Positions 24,677 through 32,929 of a DNA stretch of 64,000 nucleotides are shown piece by piece. Each line of letters opens with the position of its first letter. Within the stretch, counting starts at the first letter, position 1. A program made the position numbers and the translations under genes. A model generated the notes under the pieces. It saw nothing but the letters and a program-made list of their open reading frames with translations, did not search any database and was not told the origin of the DNA. This DNA is from Denitrovibrio acetiphilus DSM 12809 (lineage in GTDB: Bacteria > Chrysiogenota > Deferribacteres > Deferribacterales > Geovibrionaceae): contig NC_013943.1 in NCBI RefSeq assembly GCF_000025725.1, positions 806,001 through 870,000 of the forward strand. The letters are read 5' to 3'.

Positions 24677-26570
24677 CTGTGCCCTCCGCAGAATCTATTA
24701 ACGAGACAAACACATCTTCCATTGAAGGGGGGATCTTGTTTGATTCGAAAGGGAGGTTATTGTTGTGGAAATAGTTTTTTATATTGCTGCCGGCAATTTC
24801 AGGTGAGCTTGTCCTTACGTGAAGTCTGGCACCAAAGAGAGCAGTGTTGTTTACACCGGGTAGTTTAGAAATTTCTTTGATGTATAACTGTGGTTTTTCA
24901 ACTTTGACATTAATAATACTGTCTTGCATATATTCAGTTTTGAGTTTCTCCGGTGTACCTTCGGCGATCATGTTACCTCTGAAAATCAGAGCCAGTCTGT
25001 CACAGTATTCAGCTTCTTCCATGTAGTGAGTGCTGACGAAAACTGTAACACCGCTGGAGGCGAGGCTGCCTATGATATCCCAGAAAAGCCTTCTGCTGGC
25101 AGGGTCTGCTCCGCTTGTCGGTTCGTCCAGAAAAACTATTGATGGTGAGTGAAGTATAGCACATGCAAGCGCAAGTCTCTGACGCCAACCGCCGGTAAGG
25201 TTTGCAGTTAATTCGCGTTTTCTTTCTGTTAGTCCGGAGAGCTCCAGAGCCCATTCCCGCCTTTTGGTAAGCTGTTTACCGGAAAGCCCGTATATGCCGC
25301 CGTAAAAATCTATATTTTCATAAATTTTAAGGTCTTCGTATAATGAGAATTTCTGGCTCATGTATCCGATGTTTGTTTTGATTTTTTCTGTTTCCGTATT
25401 TATGTTGCATCCTGCAACCGAGCCTTCTCCCTCTGTGGGGATGAGCAGTCCGCAAAGCATTTTGATAGTAGTGCTTTTACCAGCACCGTTAGGACCAAGG
25501 AAACCGTATATTTCGCCGTACTTAACATCTATGCTTACTGAGTTTACTGCCGTAAAACTGCCGAATCTTTTTGTTATTGAGTTAGTGCTTACAGAGCTTC
25601 CTGTTTTTTTCTTTATCCCTTCACTGGCGAGGGTTAGGAGGTGTGCTGTATTGTCTTCATACTTCTGAACCGACATGAAAATATCTTCCAGGTTCGGGCG
25701 TTCATTTGTGATGCTTTTTATGAAATCACACTTATTTTTAAGTAGGCTGGCTGTTTTTTCTCTATCTAAAGCATTTACACGTATGCTGTCGCCAAAGATA
25801 TGCACATCATTTTCAGGAAGTATTGTACGTATTTCTGCTATATCAGTTTTAGGGGTGTGAGTTTTTATGGATAAGATGTTTATATTGCTATCTTTTATAA
25901 CATCCTGCGGAGAGCCTTCAGCATATATCGCACCATTATTCATAAGCGCAACTTCAGAGCATCTTTCTGCTTCGTCAAGATATGCGGTTGATACTATTAT
26001 AGTAACACCGTCGGCAGAGAGGTCATATAATATGCGCCAGAAGTCTCTTCTGCTGACAGGGTCAACACCATTTGTAGGTTCATCCAGAAGGAGTACTTTA
26101 GGTTTATGAACAAGTGCACATATAAGCTGTAATTTCTGTTTCATCCCGCCGGAAAGTTTGCCTGCTCTGCGGTCTTTGAACGGGCGCATATAACTGAAGT
26201 CAAGAAGATTGTCTATGTGCTTGTCCAGTCCGCTGTGTTTGACTCCGTAAAGATCTGCGTATAATTTTATATTTTCATATACTGTAAGATCCTGATATAA
26301 ACCGAATTTCTGACTCATGTATGCGAGTTTGTTTTTAATCTCAGTCTGTTCCCTGATAGTCGAGTGCCCGCATATAAAGCCTTCGCCGCTGTCTGGTGTC
26401 ATGATGCCCGCAAGCATTCGTAGAAGCGTGGTTTTACCTGCTCCGTCCGGACCTATGAGACCGAAAATTTCGCCTTCAGGGACATTTATGCTGACATTGT
26501 TGACAGCTTTCAGTCCCGCAAAGTTCTTAGTAAGTGATTGTGCTTTCACCGCGTGGGCGTTTATGTTCAT
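24669..26570 (-). CDS. ybhF: Fused double ABC ATPase (YbhF-like)
   Basis: The 633-residue product has two nucleotide-binding domains in one chain. Domain 1 (about 10-235): Walker A GPDGAGKT, signature LSGGM, Walker B LLLDEPTNGVDP. Domain 2 (about 325-555): Walker A GPNGAGKS, signature LTGGW, Walker B VFLDEPTSGADP. The second signature deviates from LSGGQ at two positions, so the two ATP sites may be unequal. It drives the two ABC-2 permeases and overlaps the HlyD gene by 4 nt. E. coli YbhF is slightly shorter (578 residues). Confidence 0.92.
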   Translation of the reverse strand: MNINAHAVKAQSLTKNFAGLKAVNNVSINVPEGEIFGLIGPDGAGKTTLLRMLAGIMTPDSGEGFICGHSTIREQTEIKNKLAYMSQKFGLYQDLTVYENIKLYADLYGVKHSGLDKHIDNLLDFSYMRPFKDRRAGKLSGGMKQKLQLICALVHKPKVLLLDEPTNGVDPVSRRDFWRILYDLSADGVTIIVSTAYLDEAERCSEVALMNNGAIYAEGSPQDVIKDSNINILSIKTHTPKTDIAEIRTILPENDVHIFGDSIRVNALDREKTASLLKNKCDFIKSITNERPNLEDIFMSVQKYEDNTAHLLTLASEGIKKKTGSSVSTNSITKRFGSFTAVNSVSIDVKYGEIYGFLGPNGAGKSTTIKMLCGLLIPTEGEGSVAGCNINTETEKIKTNIGYMSQKFSLYEDLKIYENIDFYGGIYGLSGKQLTKRREWALELSGLTERKRELTANLTGGWRQRLALACAILHSPSIVFLDEPTSGADPASRRLFWDIIGSLASSGVTVFVSTHYMEEAEYCDRLALIFRGNMIAEGTPEKLKTEYMQDSIINVKVEKPQLYIKEISKLPGVNNTALFGARLHVRTSSPEIAGSNIKNYFHNNNLPFESNKIPPSMEDVFVSLIDSAEGTDE

Positions 26571-27598
26571 TTTGCTGCCAATATAATTTTGCCTTCTACA
26601 GGCATTCCCTGTTTAAGTTCGCGGGCAGAGTTGTCAACTGTAACTTTAATTCTGTACATAAAATTAATACGTTCATCATATGTCTGTACTGTTTTAGGAG
26701 TAAACTCAGCTTCGGACGAGATATATGTTATTTCACCTGTGTACGTTTTATTAGGGTGTGAGTCTGAGACTATTTCAACTTTTTGACCGAGTTTTATTTT
26801 TCCAAGATATGGTTCACTGACGTAGCCTCTGATCCACATGTCTGAAAGGTCGGATACTGTGAGGATTACTGAACCTGTTTGTATAAATTCTCCCTCTTCT
26901 GCGACTTTGGTAAGCACTGTGCCTGATATAGGCGACTTGAGTGTGGTGTATTCAAGCTTTTGTTTAGCTTGCATGAGAGCCTGTTCAGATATTGAGACAA
27001 CTGCTTTAGCTTTAGTGATAGCTTCATTTCTTGCCCCTTCTATAGCAAGGCTGAGGCTTTCTTCGGTTTGTCTTTCAGCAGCCTTAGCTTCTTCATAAGT
27101 ATGCTTCGCTTTTTCGTATGCTGTTTTGTAAAGTTCGTATGTTCTTTTGCTGACACCGTTTTCGGCAAATAAGGCTCTGAAACGTTCTTCATCTGACTGT
27201 GCCTGCGAGAGTTCTGCTGATGCGCTTTTTACTGCTGCCTGTGCTTTGTCAAGTGCAGCTTTTGCATTTCGTATTTCCTGTTTTCTGCTTCCGGCAAGCA
27301 CTTCCGAAAGCTCGGCGTTTCTGTAGGCAAGCTCTGCTTCCGCAGCTGTTACTGCCAGTCTTTCGTCTACGTCATCCAGCGTAGATACAACAGCATCCAG
27401 AGGTATATCATCGCCTTCGTCATAATATATTTTATCAATGCGTCCTGAGGTTTTGAATGATAGGCGCACGCTTGTTGTTTCTGCTGTTCCGGAGAACAGG
27501 TAGGTGTCTTCGGGTTGTCTGAGCTGAGTTGTGGCAGCTTTATAAAAGACTACTCCGAGAACTGCCAGCACAACCATTGTAAGCAGGACTTTTTTCAT
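26567..27598 (-). CDS. ybhG: HlyD-family membrane-fusion protein (YbhG-like)
   Basis: The 343-residue product has an N-terminal membrane anchor (VLLTMVVLAVLGVVFYKA). Biotinyl-lipoyl half motifs flank a long alpha-hairpin (about residues 80-200, rich in Ala, Lys and Glu), and the second half (TTLKSPISGTVLTKVAEEGEFIQTG) is characteristic. It links inner-membrane ABC export to the outer membrane. Its start overlaps the TetR stop by ATGA, so the regulator and pump are one operon. Confidence 0.88.
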   Translation of the reverse strand: MKKVLLTMVVLAVLGVVFYKAATTQLRQPEDTYLFSGTAETTSVRLSFKTSGRIDKIYYDEGDDIPLDAVVSTLDDVDERLAVTAAEAELAYRNAELSEVLAGSRKQEIRNAKAALDKAQAAVKSASAELSQAQSDEERFRALFAENGVSKRTYELYKTAYEKAKHTYEEAKAAERQTEESLSLAIEGARNEAITKAKAVVSISEQALMQAKQKLEYTTLKSPISGTVLTKVAEEGEFIQTGSVILTVSDLSDMWIRGYVSEPYLGKIKLGQKVEIVSDSHPNKTYTGEITYISSEAEFTPKTVQTYDERINFMYRIKVTVDNSARELKQGMPVEGKIILAAK

Positions 27599-28230
27599 TT
27601 TGTTCCCCTTTTGTATCCTTTTATGCCGTTCATGCTAAATATGAAAATATGTTTTGCATGCTGTTCTATTTCACTGTTTTCATGTTTAATTTCAAATCCG
27701 CTTCTCTTAAGGAAGTTTTTTGCAATAAGAGGGTGAGTTATCTGACCGACTATGCTGGATGCAAACCTCACCAGCTCTTTTTGAGGGATGTCCCCCATTA
27801 TATCTTTTAATGTACTGATGAATAACTCAATAATGGCTGCAAGGTGTTCGTTGTAAATGTCTTCCATTGCTTCAGAAGGGTCAATCAGCTCTTTAGCCAG
27901 AAGTGTAACCGCAGAAGGGTTTTTCCCAACTCCTTTTTCTCCGAGAAGTCTGTGTGAAAGGAGTCTTATCATATTTCTGAGTTTATCTTCCGGTTCCATA
28001 TCTTCATTAACATACATTGTTACAGGGTTCTGGTTAAAAGCTTCTCCTATTGTTTTCTGTATTATTTCTTTATAAAGATTCTTCTTGTTTCTGAAGTGAT
28101 AATTTACTAGAGCAAGGCTTACGTCTGCCTCTTTGCAGATGTCTCTGATAGTTGTTCCTTTGAAGCCGTTCTGACCGAAAAGATTCAGAGCTGCTAAATA
28201 TATCCTTTCTTTTGGATCTTGTTCCTGCAC
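27595..28230 (-). CDS. cecR: TetR-family regulator (CecR-like)
   Basis: The 211-residue product has an N-terminal HTH: ALNLFGQNGFKGTTIRDICKEADVSLALVNYHFRNK. The C-terminal ligand domain resembles the CecR/DUF1956 group. It is the first gene of the five-gene export operon, in the same order as E. coli cecR-ybhGFSR, so it probably represses its own operon until an inducing compound binds. A candidate operator lies 12 nt upstream. Confidence 0.87.
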   Translation of the reverse strand: MQEQDPKERIYLAALNLFGQNGFKGTTIRDICKEADVSLALVNYHFRNKKNLYKEIIQKTIGEAFNQNPVTMYVNEDMEPEDKLRNMIRLLSHRLLGEKGVGKNPSAVTLLAKELIDPSEAMEDIYNEHLAAIIELFISTLKDIMGDIPQKELVRFASSIVGQITHPLIAKNFLKRSGFEIKHENSEIEQHAKHIFIFSMNGIKGYKRGTK

Positions 28231-28241
28231 GGTTAACTCCT

Positions 28242-28263
28242 AAACGTTTGTTCTAAACAAGTG
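28242..28263. promoter_or_regulatory. Candidate TetR operator
   Basis: The imperfect inverted repeat around AACGTTTGTTCTAAACAAGTG (half sites CGTTTGTT and AACAAGTG, 6 of 8 matching) lies directly in front of the TetR start. Position and symmetry suggest the autoregulatory site. Confidence 0.4.
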
Positions 28264-28326
28264 TATAGTTATTTTCGTTATAAAAGCAATAGTTATTTAA
28301 ATAAATTTTGAAAATGTTTCTTAGTC

Positions 28327-29238
28327 TCAGGCGAAAGATACTCTGTTCTTACCGCTCTGCTTAGATTTATACATTGCGCTGTCTGCACGTTTGATGACAG
28401 ACTCAGGGGTGTCATTTCCTTTACATACTGTGCACCCTACGGAGACTGTTATGGAAATTTCTTTGTTATCCCCGGCATGTATCCAGCTTTTTTCTATGAA
28501 AATCCTTAGCCTTTCAGCAACTGCTCTTGTTGAGGCTGGTGTAAGGTTAGGGGCTATAATGACGAATTCTTCGCCCCCCCATCGGCACGCGACGTCCATG
28601 GAGCGCAGTGTGCCTGTTAGTGATTTCCCTACCATTTTCAATACTTTATCGCCTGTGTCGTGCCCGTATGTGTCATTGACTGTTTTGAAATCGTCAATGT
28701 CTAAGAAAAACACGCTGAACGGAATTCCGACATCAAGCCATTCATTTATCCGGCGGGTGAGGGTTATCTCTGCATATTTTCTGTTTCCGATAGATGTGAG
28801 GGTGTCTGTATAGACTTCTTCTTTAAGCTTTTCCAGTTCACAGATAAGTTCGCCATGAGTATTTTTGGACAAGTCGCTGAACATTTCAACAGCGCCTATT
28901 ATTTCTCCTTCATCGTTGACTATAGGTGCAACACGCGTATATACATGGACTCTATGTCCGTTCTTGTGGTGGAGGTAGATAGTTTTCTCTTTTGTCTCTG
29001 CCTTATCAACGGCATCCTGAAGGGGGCAGTTTCCTGTGCATAGTTCATTCCCTTCTTCGTCTATGTGTCGAAGGAGGTTGGTTGCACAGCTCTTTCCCAT
29101 AACTTCTTTTTTAGTGTAGCCGGTGATATTTTCTGCGGCTTTGTTCCAGTAAGTTATGTTCCTGTCCTTGTCAACGTAGTAGATCCCTTCGGACAGATGT
29201 TCCAGAATATTTTGATAGACGTTTTCGGATACTATCAT
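28327..29238 (-). CDS. PAS-GGDEF diguanylate cyclase
   Basis: The 303-residue product has a PAS domain (residues 5-125; ILEHLSEGIYYVDKDRNITYWNKAAENITGYT) with several Cys (CATNLLRH, CTGNCPLQ) that could bind metal or sense redox state. A GGDEF domain follows, with GGEEF (RWGGEEF) and an inhibitory RxxD (RSMD) five residues before it. Both imply an active cyclase with product feedback. No membrane segments, so it is cytoplasmic. It is a monocistronic gene next to the IS4-like insertion. Confidence 0.9.
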   Translation of the reverse strand: MIVSENVYQNILEHLSEGIYYVDKDRNITYWNKAAENITGYTKKEVMGKSCATNLLRHIDEEGNELCTGNCPLQDAVDKAETKEKTIYLHHKNGHRVHVYTRVAPIVNDEGEIIGAVEMFSDLSKNTHGELICELEKLKEEVYTDTLTSIGNRKYAEITLTRRINEWLDVGIPFSVFFLDIDDFKTVNDTYGHDTGDKVLKMVGKSLTGTLRSMDVACRWGGEEFVIIAPNLTPASTRAVAERLRIFIEKSWIHAGDNKEISITVSVGCTVCKGNDTPESVIKRADSAMYKSKQSGKNRVSFA

Positions 29239-29267
29239 CTTATATCACCTGCATTTATTTATTATAA

Positions 29268-29370
29268 CTCAAGTTTCGCATCTTGATATAGTGCGATAAC
29301 TTGTTGTTATAGCTAGGATAACAATAGAAAAAGTCTCACATAGATGGTATATTGATTTTCCAATAACAAT
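29268..29370 (+). repeat. Left terminal inverted repeat (103 bp)
   Basis: Perfect inverted match to 30794-30896. The identity continues outwards through the palindromic TTATAA flank. Confidence 0.9.
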
Positions 29371-29393
29371 TACATCAAGGAGACTTTTTCTAT
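29324..29393 (+). promoter_or_regulatory. Hairpin masking the transposase ribosome-binding site
   Basis: ATAGAAAAAGTCTC (29324-29337) is the exact complement of GAGACTTTTTCTAT (29380-29393), which covers part of the SD (AAGGAG, 29377-29382) and the first two bases of the ATG. Only transcripts starting outside the element would contain both arms, so read-through mRNA should be poorly translated. Confidence 0.7.
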
Positions 29394-30792
29394 GCTTGAG
29401 AATAAATCATGGCAGTCTGAAATACAAGCGGCATTGTGGAAAGAATTTGAGATATTCCGAGTAATGAAGGCTTTGCAACTGCGTACAATTGCCTATAGGT
29501 GCGGTATTTCAAAGAATCAGGGCGTCGAGCCGTTTTCGATTCTTGTGGCTTTAGTTTTTCTGACTTTTCTCGGTAAGAGCGTTCACCATTTTGTTTCCCA
29601 TTGCCGGAACAGTCTATTTGATTTAGGCGGTAAAGATGTTTTTTATCGTTTAAGTACACGTACAAGTATCAATTGGCGGCGTTTTATGATGGATATATCG
29701 CTTAATGTGATCAGATATTTCAAATCATTCAGCAGCTGGCAGCAGCGTGTTCTTGTAATTGATGACACAGTAATTCAGAAAGCCGGCAAAAAGATAGAAG
29801 AAGTATCATGGGTGTTTGACCATAGCAAAGGTAAAAGCGTGAAAGGCTTCAGTGCTGTTGTGCTTGGCTGGAGTGATCGTGCGTCATTTGTCCCTGTAGA
29901 TTTTGCTTTGCAGCGAAGCAGCAGAAAAGTATTCAAACAATCGACAGAAATTGAAATGGATAAGCGGATGCTGGCGTGGCATCGTCGACAGGAAGCAGTA
30001 AAAGACAAACCAACACTGGTAAAGGAAATGCTTAAACGGGCGAAACAGAAGGGTCTGGATGCTGGGGCTGTTCTGTTTGACAGCTGGTACTGTATGCCGA
30101 GGCTGGTGTCGTCAATTTATAATGAGATAGGCTATGACGTGATTGCCATGCTTAAAACTACACCGACATTGACTGTTGCTGTAAATGGCAAGGTATACTC
30201 AACCAAACGCTTATGGGAATGTGTTGTTCCAGATTTGATTAAGGCAACAGTAACAATTGGCAAAGATCGGGTGTCTGTATCTTCCATCAATGCTTTTTTC
30301 GGTTCAACTCTGGTTAAGCTGGTCTTCTGTCAGCCATCTGAGAAAAGTAAATCAAAGAAGCCTATTATTCTACTGTCTACGGATACATCTTTGACATCGG
30401 CAAAAATAATTGAAACCTATGGTCAGCGTTGGGCAGTAGAAGTGTTGTTTAAAGATGCCAAGAGCAAGCTTTTCTTTGGGAAAAATCAATCCAGAACCTT
30501 TGAGGCTACTATTTGCTTCCTAACACTATCGCTCGTTAGGTTTATCATCCTGAGCTATATGGAACGGATAAATGGTGATTTCCGTCACAAAGGCAGTCTG
30601 TATGAGGGTCTGCGTTATGAGGTCGAAGAACTGAATATTCTGGCGTTTATGGAAAAATTCATAAACCGATTATTATCAATAATTGATGGAGCAAAGGAAA
30701 CATTTACAGTTTTTATGAATAAATTGGCTGGAATACAGGAAATGGTAAGGCTTTCAATACAGAATCTGATGTTTCAAAGGTGCGAAACTTGA
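29392..30792 (+). CDS. IS4-family DDE transposase
   Basis: The 466-residue product has the DDE residues visible in VIDDT (first Asp), LFDSWY (second Asp) and QRWAVEVLFKDAK (Glu in the YREK-like region). A Leu/Val-rich segment (ILVALVFLTFLG) lies in the N-terminal part. It is full length with no frameshift, so the element may be active. Its stop codon lies inside the inner copy of the terminal repeat, as is usual for compact IS elements. Confidence 0.9.
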   Translation: MLENKSWQSEIQAALWKEFEIFRVMKALQLRTIAYRCGISKNQGVEPFSILVALVFLTFLGKSVHHFVSHCRNSLFDLGGKDVFYRLSTRTSINWRRFMMDISLNVIRYFKSFSSWQQRVLVIDDTVIQKAGKKIEEVSWVFDHSKGKSVKGFSAVVLGWSDRASFVPVDFALQRSSRKVFKQSTEIEMDKRMLAWHRRQEAVKDKPTLVKEMLKRAKQKGLDAGAVLFDSWYCMPRLVSSIYNEIGYDVIAMLKTTPTLTVAVNGKVYSTKRLWECVVPDLIKATVTIGKDRVSVSSINAFFGSTLVKLVFCQPSEKSKSKKPIILLSTDTSLTSAKIIETYGQRWAVEVLFKDAKSKLFFGKNQSRTFEATICFLTLSLVRFIILSYMERINGDFRHKGSLYEGLRYEVEELNILAFMEKFINRLLSIIDGAKETFTVFMNKLAGIQEMVRLSIQNLMFQRCET

Positions 30793-30793
30793 G

Positions 30794-30896
30794 ATTGTTA
30801 TTGGAAAATCAATATACCATCTATGTGAGACTTTTTCTATTGTTATCCTAGCTATAACAACAAGTTATCGCACTATATCAAGATGCGAAACTTGAG
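30794..30896 (-). repeat. Right terminal inverted repeat (103 bp)
   Basis: Perfect inverted match to the left repeat. It is preceded at 30781-30793 by an extra copy of the terminal motif TGCGAAACTTGAG. Confidence 0.9.
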
Positions 30897-31073
30897 TTAT
30901 AATATAACATATTGTCAAAACATTTTAAAGTGTATAAGATTGGTCTCTTTTGTGTGCAAGGATATGTTGCTCTGGAAACGCTTGGTACGTAGCGTTTTAT
31001 TGGCGTTTGCTATAGTTATTATTATCATGCAAATAAATAAAAATAGATAAAAAGGTTTTTTGAGGATTATACA

Positions 31074-31089
31074 CCTTTTAAATAAAAGG
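31074..31089. promoter_or_regulatory. Palindrome upstream of the EamA transporter
   Basis: CCTTTTA-AA-TAAAAGG is a perfect 7-bp inverted repeat with a 2-nt spacer, 36 bp before the gene start. It is a possible operator; the binding protein is unknown. Confidence 0.35.
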
Positions 31090-31124
31090 GTTAAAGTGTA
31101 TATTTTCATGGAAAGGAGAAGCAT

Positions 31125-32012
31125 ATGCCTGAAAAATCAGCTAAAGGTGTTGTGTTACATTTGCTTATCGGTGCTTTTCTTATCAGTTTTTCCCCTGTGT
31201 TTGTTAAGTTGTCAACAACAGCTGGCACAACATCCGGTTTTTACAGAATGTTTTTCGGACTTTTGGGGCTGTCTGCACTCTTCTTTTTCGGTGGGAAGCT
31301 CCAGCGCACCAGTTTGAAAGGGTTTATGGTTATTACCATCTGCGGTCTTTTTTTCTATTTGGATATCTATTTCTGGCATATCAGCATTTTATATGTTGGT
31401 GCAGGTCTTTCCACTTTACTGGCTAATTTTCAGGTTTTTTTTATGGCCGGTCTGGATATTCTTGTCTTTAAGCAGAAGCTTTCTAAAAGGCTGGGAGTTG
31501 CGATTTTGATGGCAGTCATCGGGCTGTATCTCCTTGTGGGAACGGGCTGGGGCGATAAAGATGATGCCTTCCGTATGGGTGTTTTTTTCGGGCTGCTCAC
31601 TGCCATGGCATATTCCGGCTATCTGTTTACTTTACGCCTTGCGGGCAGCCTTACTGAGCCTGTTGATAAACGAATGAGTATGTTGATAGTTTGCCTTGTG
31701 GGAACTGTTGCCCTTGGGGTCACTGCCCTTATTTCTGGTGAAAGCCTTGCAATACCTGATGTTGAGACAGGAGTATACCTTGTGTCATACGGAGTGCTTA
31801 GTCAGGCTGTCGGATGGGTGATGATTGCTGCTGCTCTGCCGAGGACAAGGCTGACTATTGGCGGACTTGTACTGCTTCTCCAGCCGACACTGGCATATGT
31901 CTGGGATGTTGCCTTTTTTGATAAAGTTATTGCCAATACAGATTTATTGGGGGCAGGGCTTGCCATCTTTGCTATTTATCTGGGGACAATACGTCCTGCT
32001 GGAAGACGCTGA
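31125..32012 (+). CDS. EamA/DMT-family transporter
   Basis: The 295-residue product has ten predicted membrane helices in two EamA repeats, each with the usual glycine-rich pairing. It starts 6 nt after AAAGGAGA. The segment LLANFQVFFMAGLDILVFKQKLSKRLGVAILMAVIGLYLLVG is typical of the family. DMT transporters export amino acids or metabolites; no substrate can be assigned. It lies between the two insertion sequences. Confidence 0.85.
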   Translation: MPEKSAKGVVLHLLIGAFLISFSPVFVKLSTTAGTTSGFYRMFFGLLGLSALFFFGGKLQRTSLKGFMVITICGLFFYLDIYFWHISILYVGAGLSTLLANFQVFFMAGLDILVFKQKLSKRLGVAILMAVIGLYLLVGTGWGDKDDAFRMGVFFGLLTAMAYSGYLFTLRLAGSLTEPVDKRMSMLIVCLVGTVALGVTALISGESLAIPDVETGVYLVSYGVLSQAVGWVMIAAALPRTRLTIGGLVLLLQPTLAYVWDVAFFDKVIANTDLLGAGLAIFAIYLGTIRPAGRR

Positions 32013-32069
32013 GTTAATGTTTTAACATTTTGATTGCCCGTGTTTTCTTTCTAAATTATAATTTAATTA

Positions 32070-32896
32070 GGGGCTGTTCACATTTATTTTAACCATATGA
32101 TTACAGCCACCAATGTTACCATTGCCTCATAGTTTCTTGCAAGTTTTTCATATCTTGTGGCAATTCGCCGGAATTCTTTCATTCGCTGAAAGAGCCTTTC
32201 AACCAGATTGCGCTCTTTATACAAATGCTTGTCATATTTCCGTTGTTCTAATCTATTACATTTAGGCGGGATAACTGCAACAGCACCAGCCTGTATTATT
32301 GAAGACACAAAAGCATTGGAATCGTACCCTCTGTCAGCAATCACATAAGCAGGTGAAAATCCTGCGATGAGATTATCTGCCTGAGCGTATTCCGACTCCT
32401 GTCCTCCCGTAAGGATAAACCTTACAGGGTTGCCATGTGAATCCACAGATGCATGAATCTTAGTACTCAGACCGCCTCTGGAACGCCCTTGGCATTCTTG
32501 GTTTTGGCAGTTTTTTTTGATGCACCATGTTGATGAACCCTTACAATACTGCCGTCTACCATAAGGTACTCAAGGTCTGCATCTCCAGACAGCTCTGCAA
32601 ATACTTTCTGCCAAACATCCTTTTTAGCCCATCTGTCATAACGTACGTATACACTATGCCATTTGCCAAAGCAGGGGTGCATGTCACGCCAAGGACTACC
32701 TGTTCTGGCTATCCATAAGACTGCTTCTACAAAAAGACGGTTATCTTTAGCTGTTACTCCGCTGTCGCTCTTTTTTCCGGGGAGCATATCTTTGATGCGT
32801 TCCCATTGTTCATCTGATAATTGAGCTCTATACATAAAATACTCCAATTATTTCATTGGAATATATATCGGCATTAATTTAAATGTGAACAGCCCC
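32070..32896 (-). mobile_element. IS5-family (IS427 group) insertion sequence, 827 bp
   Basis: Terminal inverted repeats begin GGGGCTGTTCACATTTA on both sides and the element is flanked by a TA duplication (32068-32069 and 32897-32898). Length and layout fit the IS427 group. It ends 33 bp before the next gene, so it probably separates that gene from its original promoter. Confidence 0.92.
32084..32847 (-). CDS. IS427-group transposase, two frames joined by a programmed -1 frameshift
   Basis: Frame A (32467-32847) carries the N-terminal part with the first Asp (YLMVDGSIVRVHQHG) and ends soon after an A8 tract (T8 at 32511-32518 on the plus strand). Slippage by -1 there continues into frame B, which reads QGRSRGGLSTKIHASVDSHG and supplies the second Asp (VIADRGYDS) and the Glu (ERNLVERLF). 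The join restores the normal family sequence exactly, so this is programmed frameshifting and not decay. All three catalytic residues are intact. Confidence 0.88.
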
Positions 32897-32929
32897 TAGT
32901 TATAAACAAATTATCATCTGGTTATTATT

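Larger units (their letters stand above)
29268..30896 (+). mobile_element. IS4-like insertion sequence with 103-bp perfect terminal repeats
   Basis: The ends are CTCAAGTTTCGCA and its complement, and 103 bp at each side (29268-29370, 30794-30896) are perfect inverted copies. The hexamer TTATAA flanks both ends (29262-29267 and 30897-30902), a possible target duplication. The same 13-bp terminal motif occurs again at 30781-30793, inside the transposase stop region, so the right end is nested: an original end may lie at 30793 and the outer 103 bp may be an added inverted copy of the left end. Confidence 0.88.

Noticed and set aside
24844-26586. Several open frames on the plus strand within the ABC ATPase gene
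   Set aside because: They lie antisense to a full-length gene with clear domains, have no SD and show no family pattern.
31060-31317. Plus-strand open frame overlapping the start of the EamA gene
   Set aside because: It is in another frame of a gene with ten clear membrane helices and an excellent SD.
32084-32847. IS5 transposase as a pseudogene broken by frameshift
   Set aside because: The two frames overlap at an A8 tract and -1 slippage restores the full family sequence with all catalytic residues.
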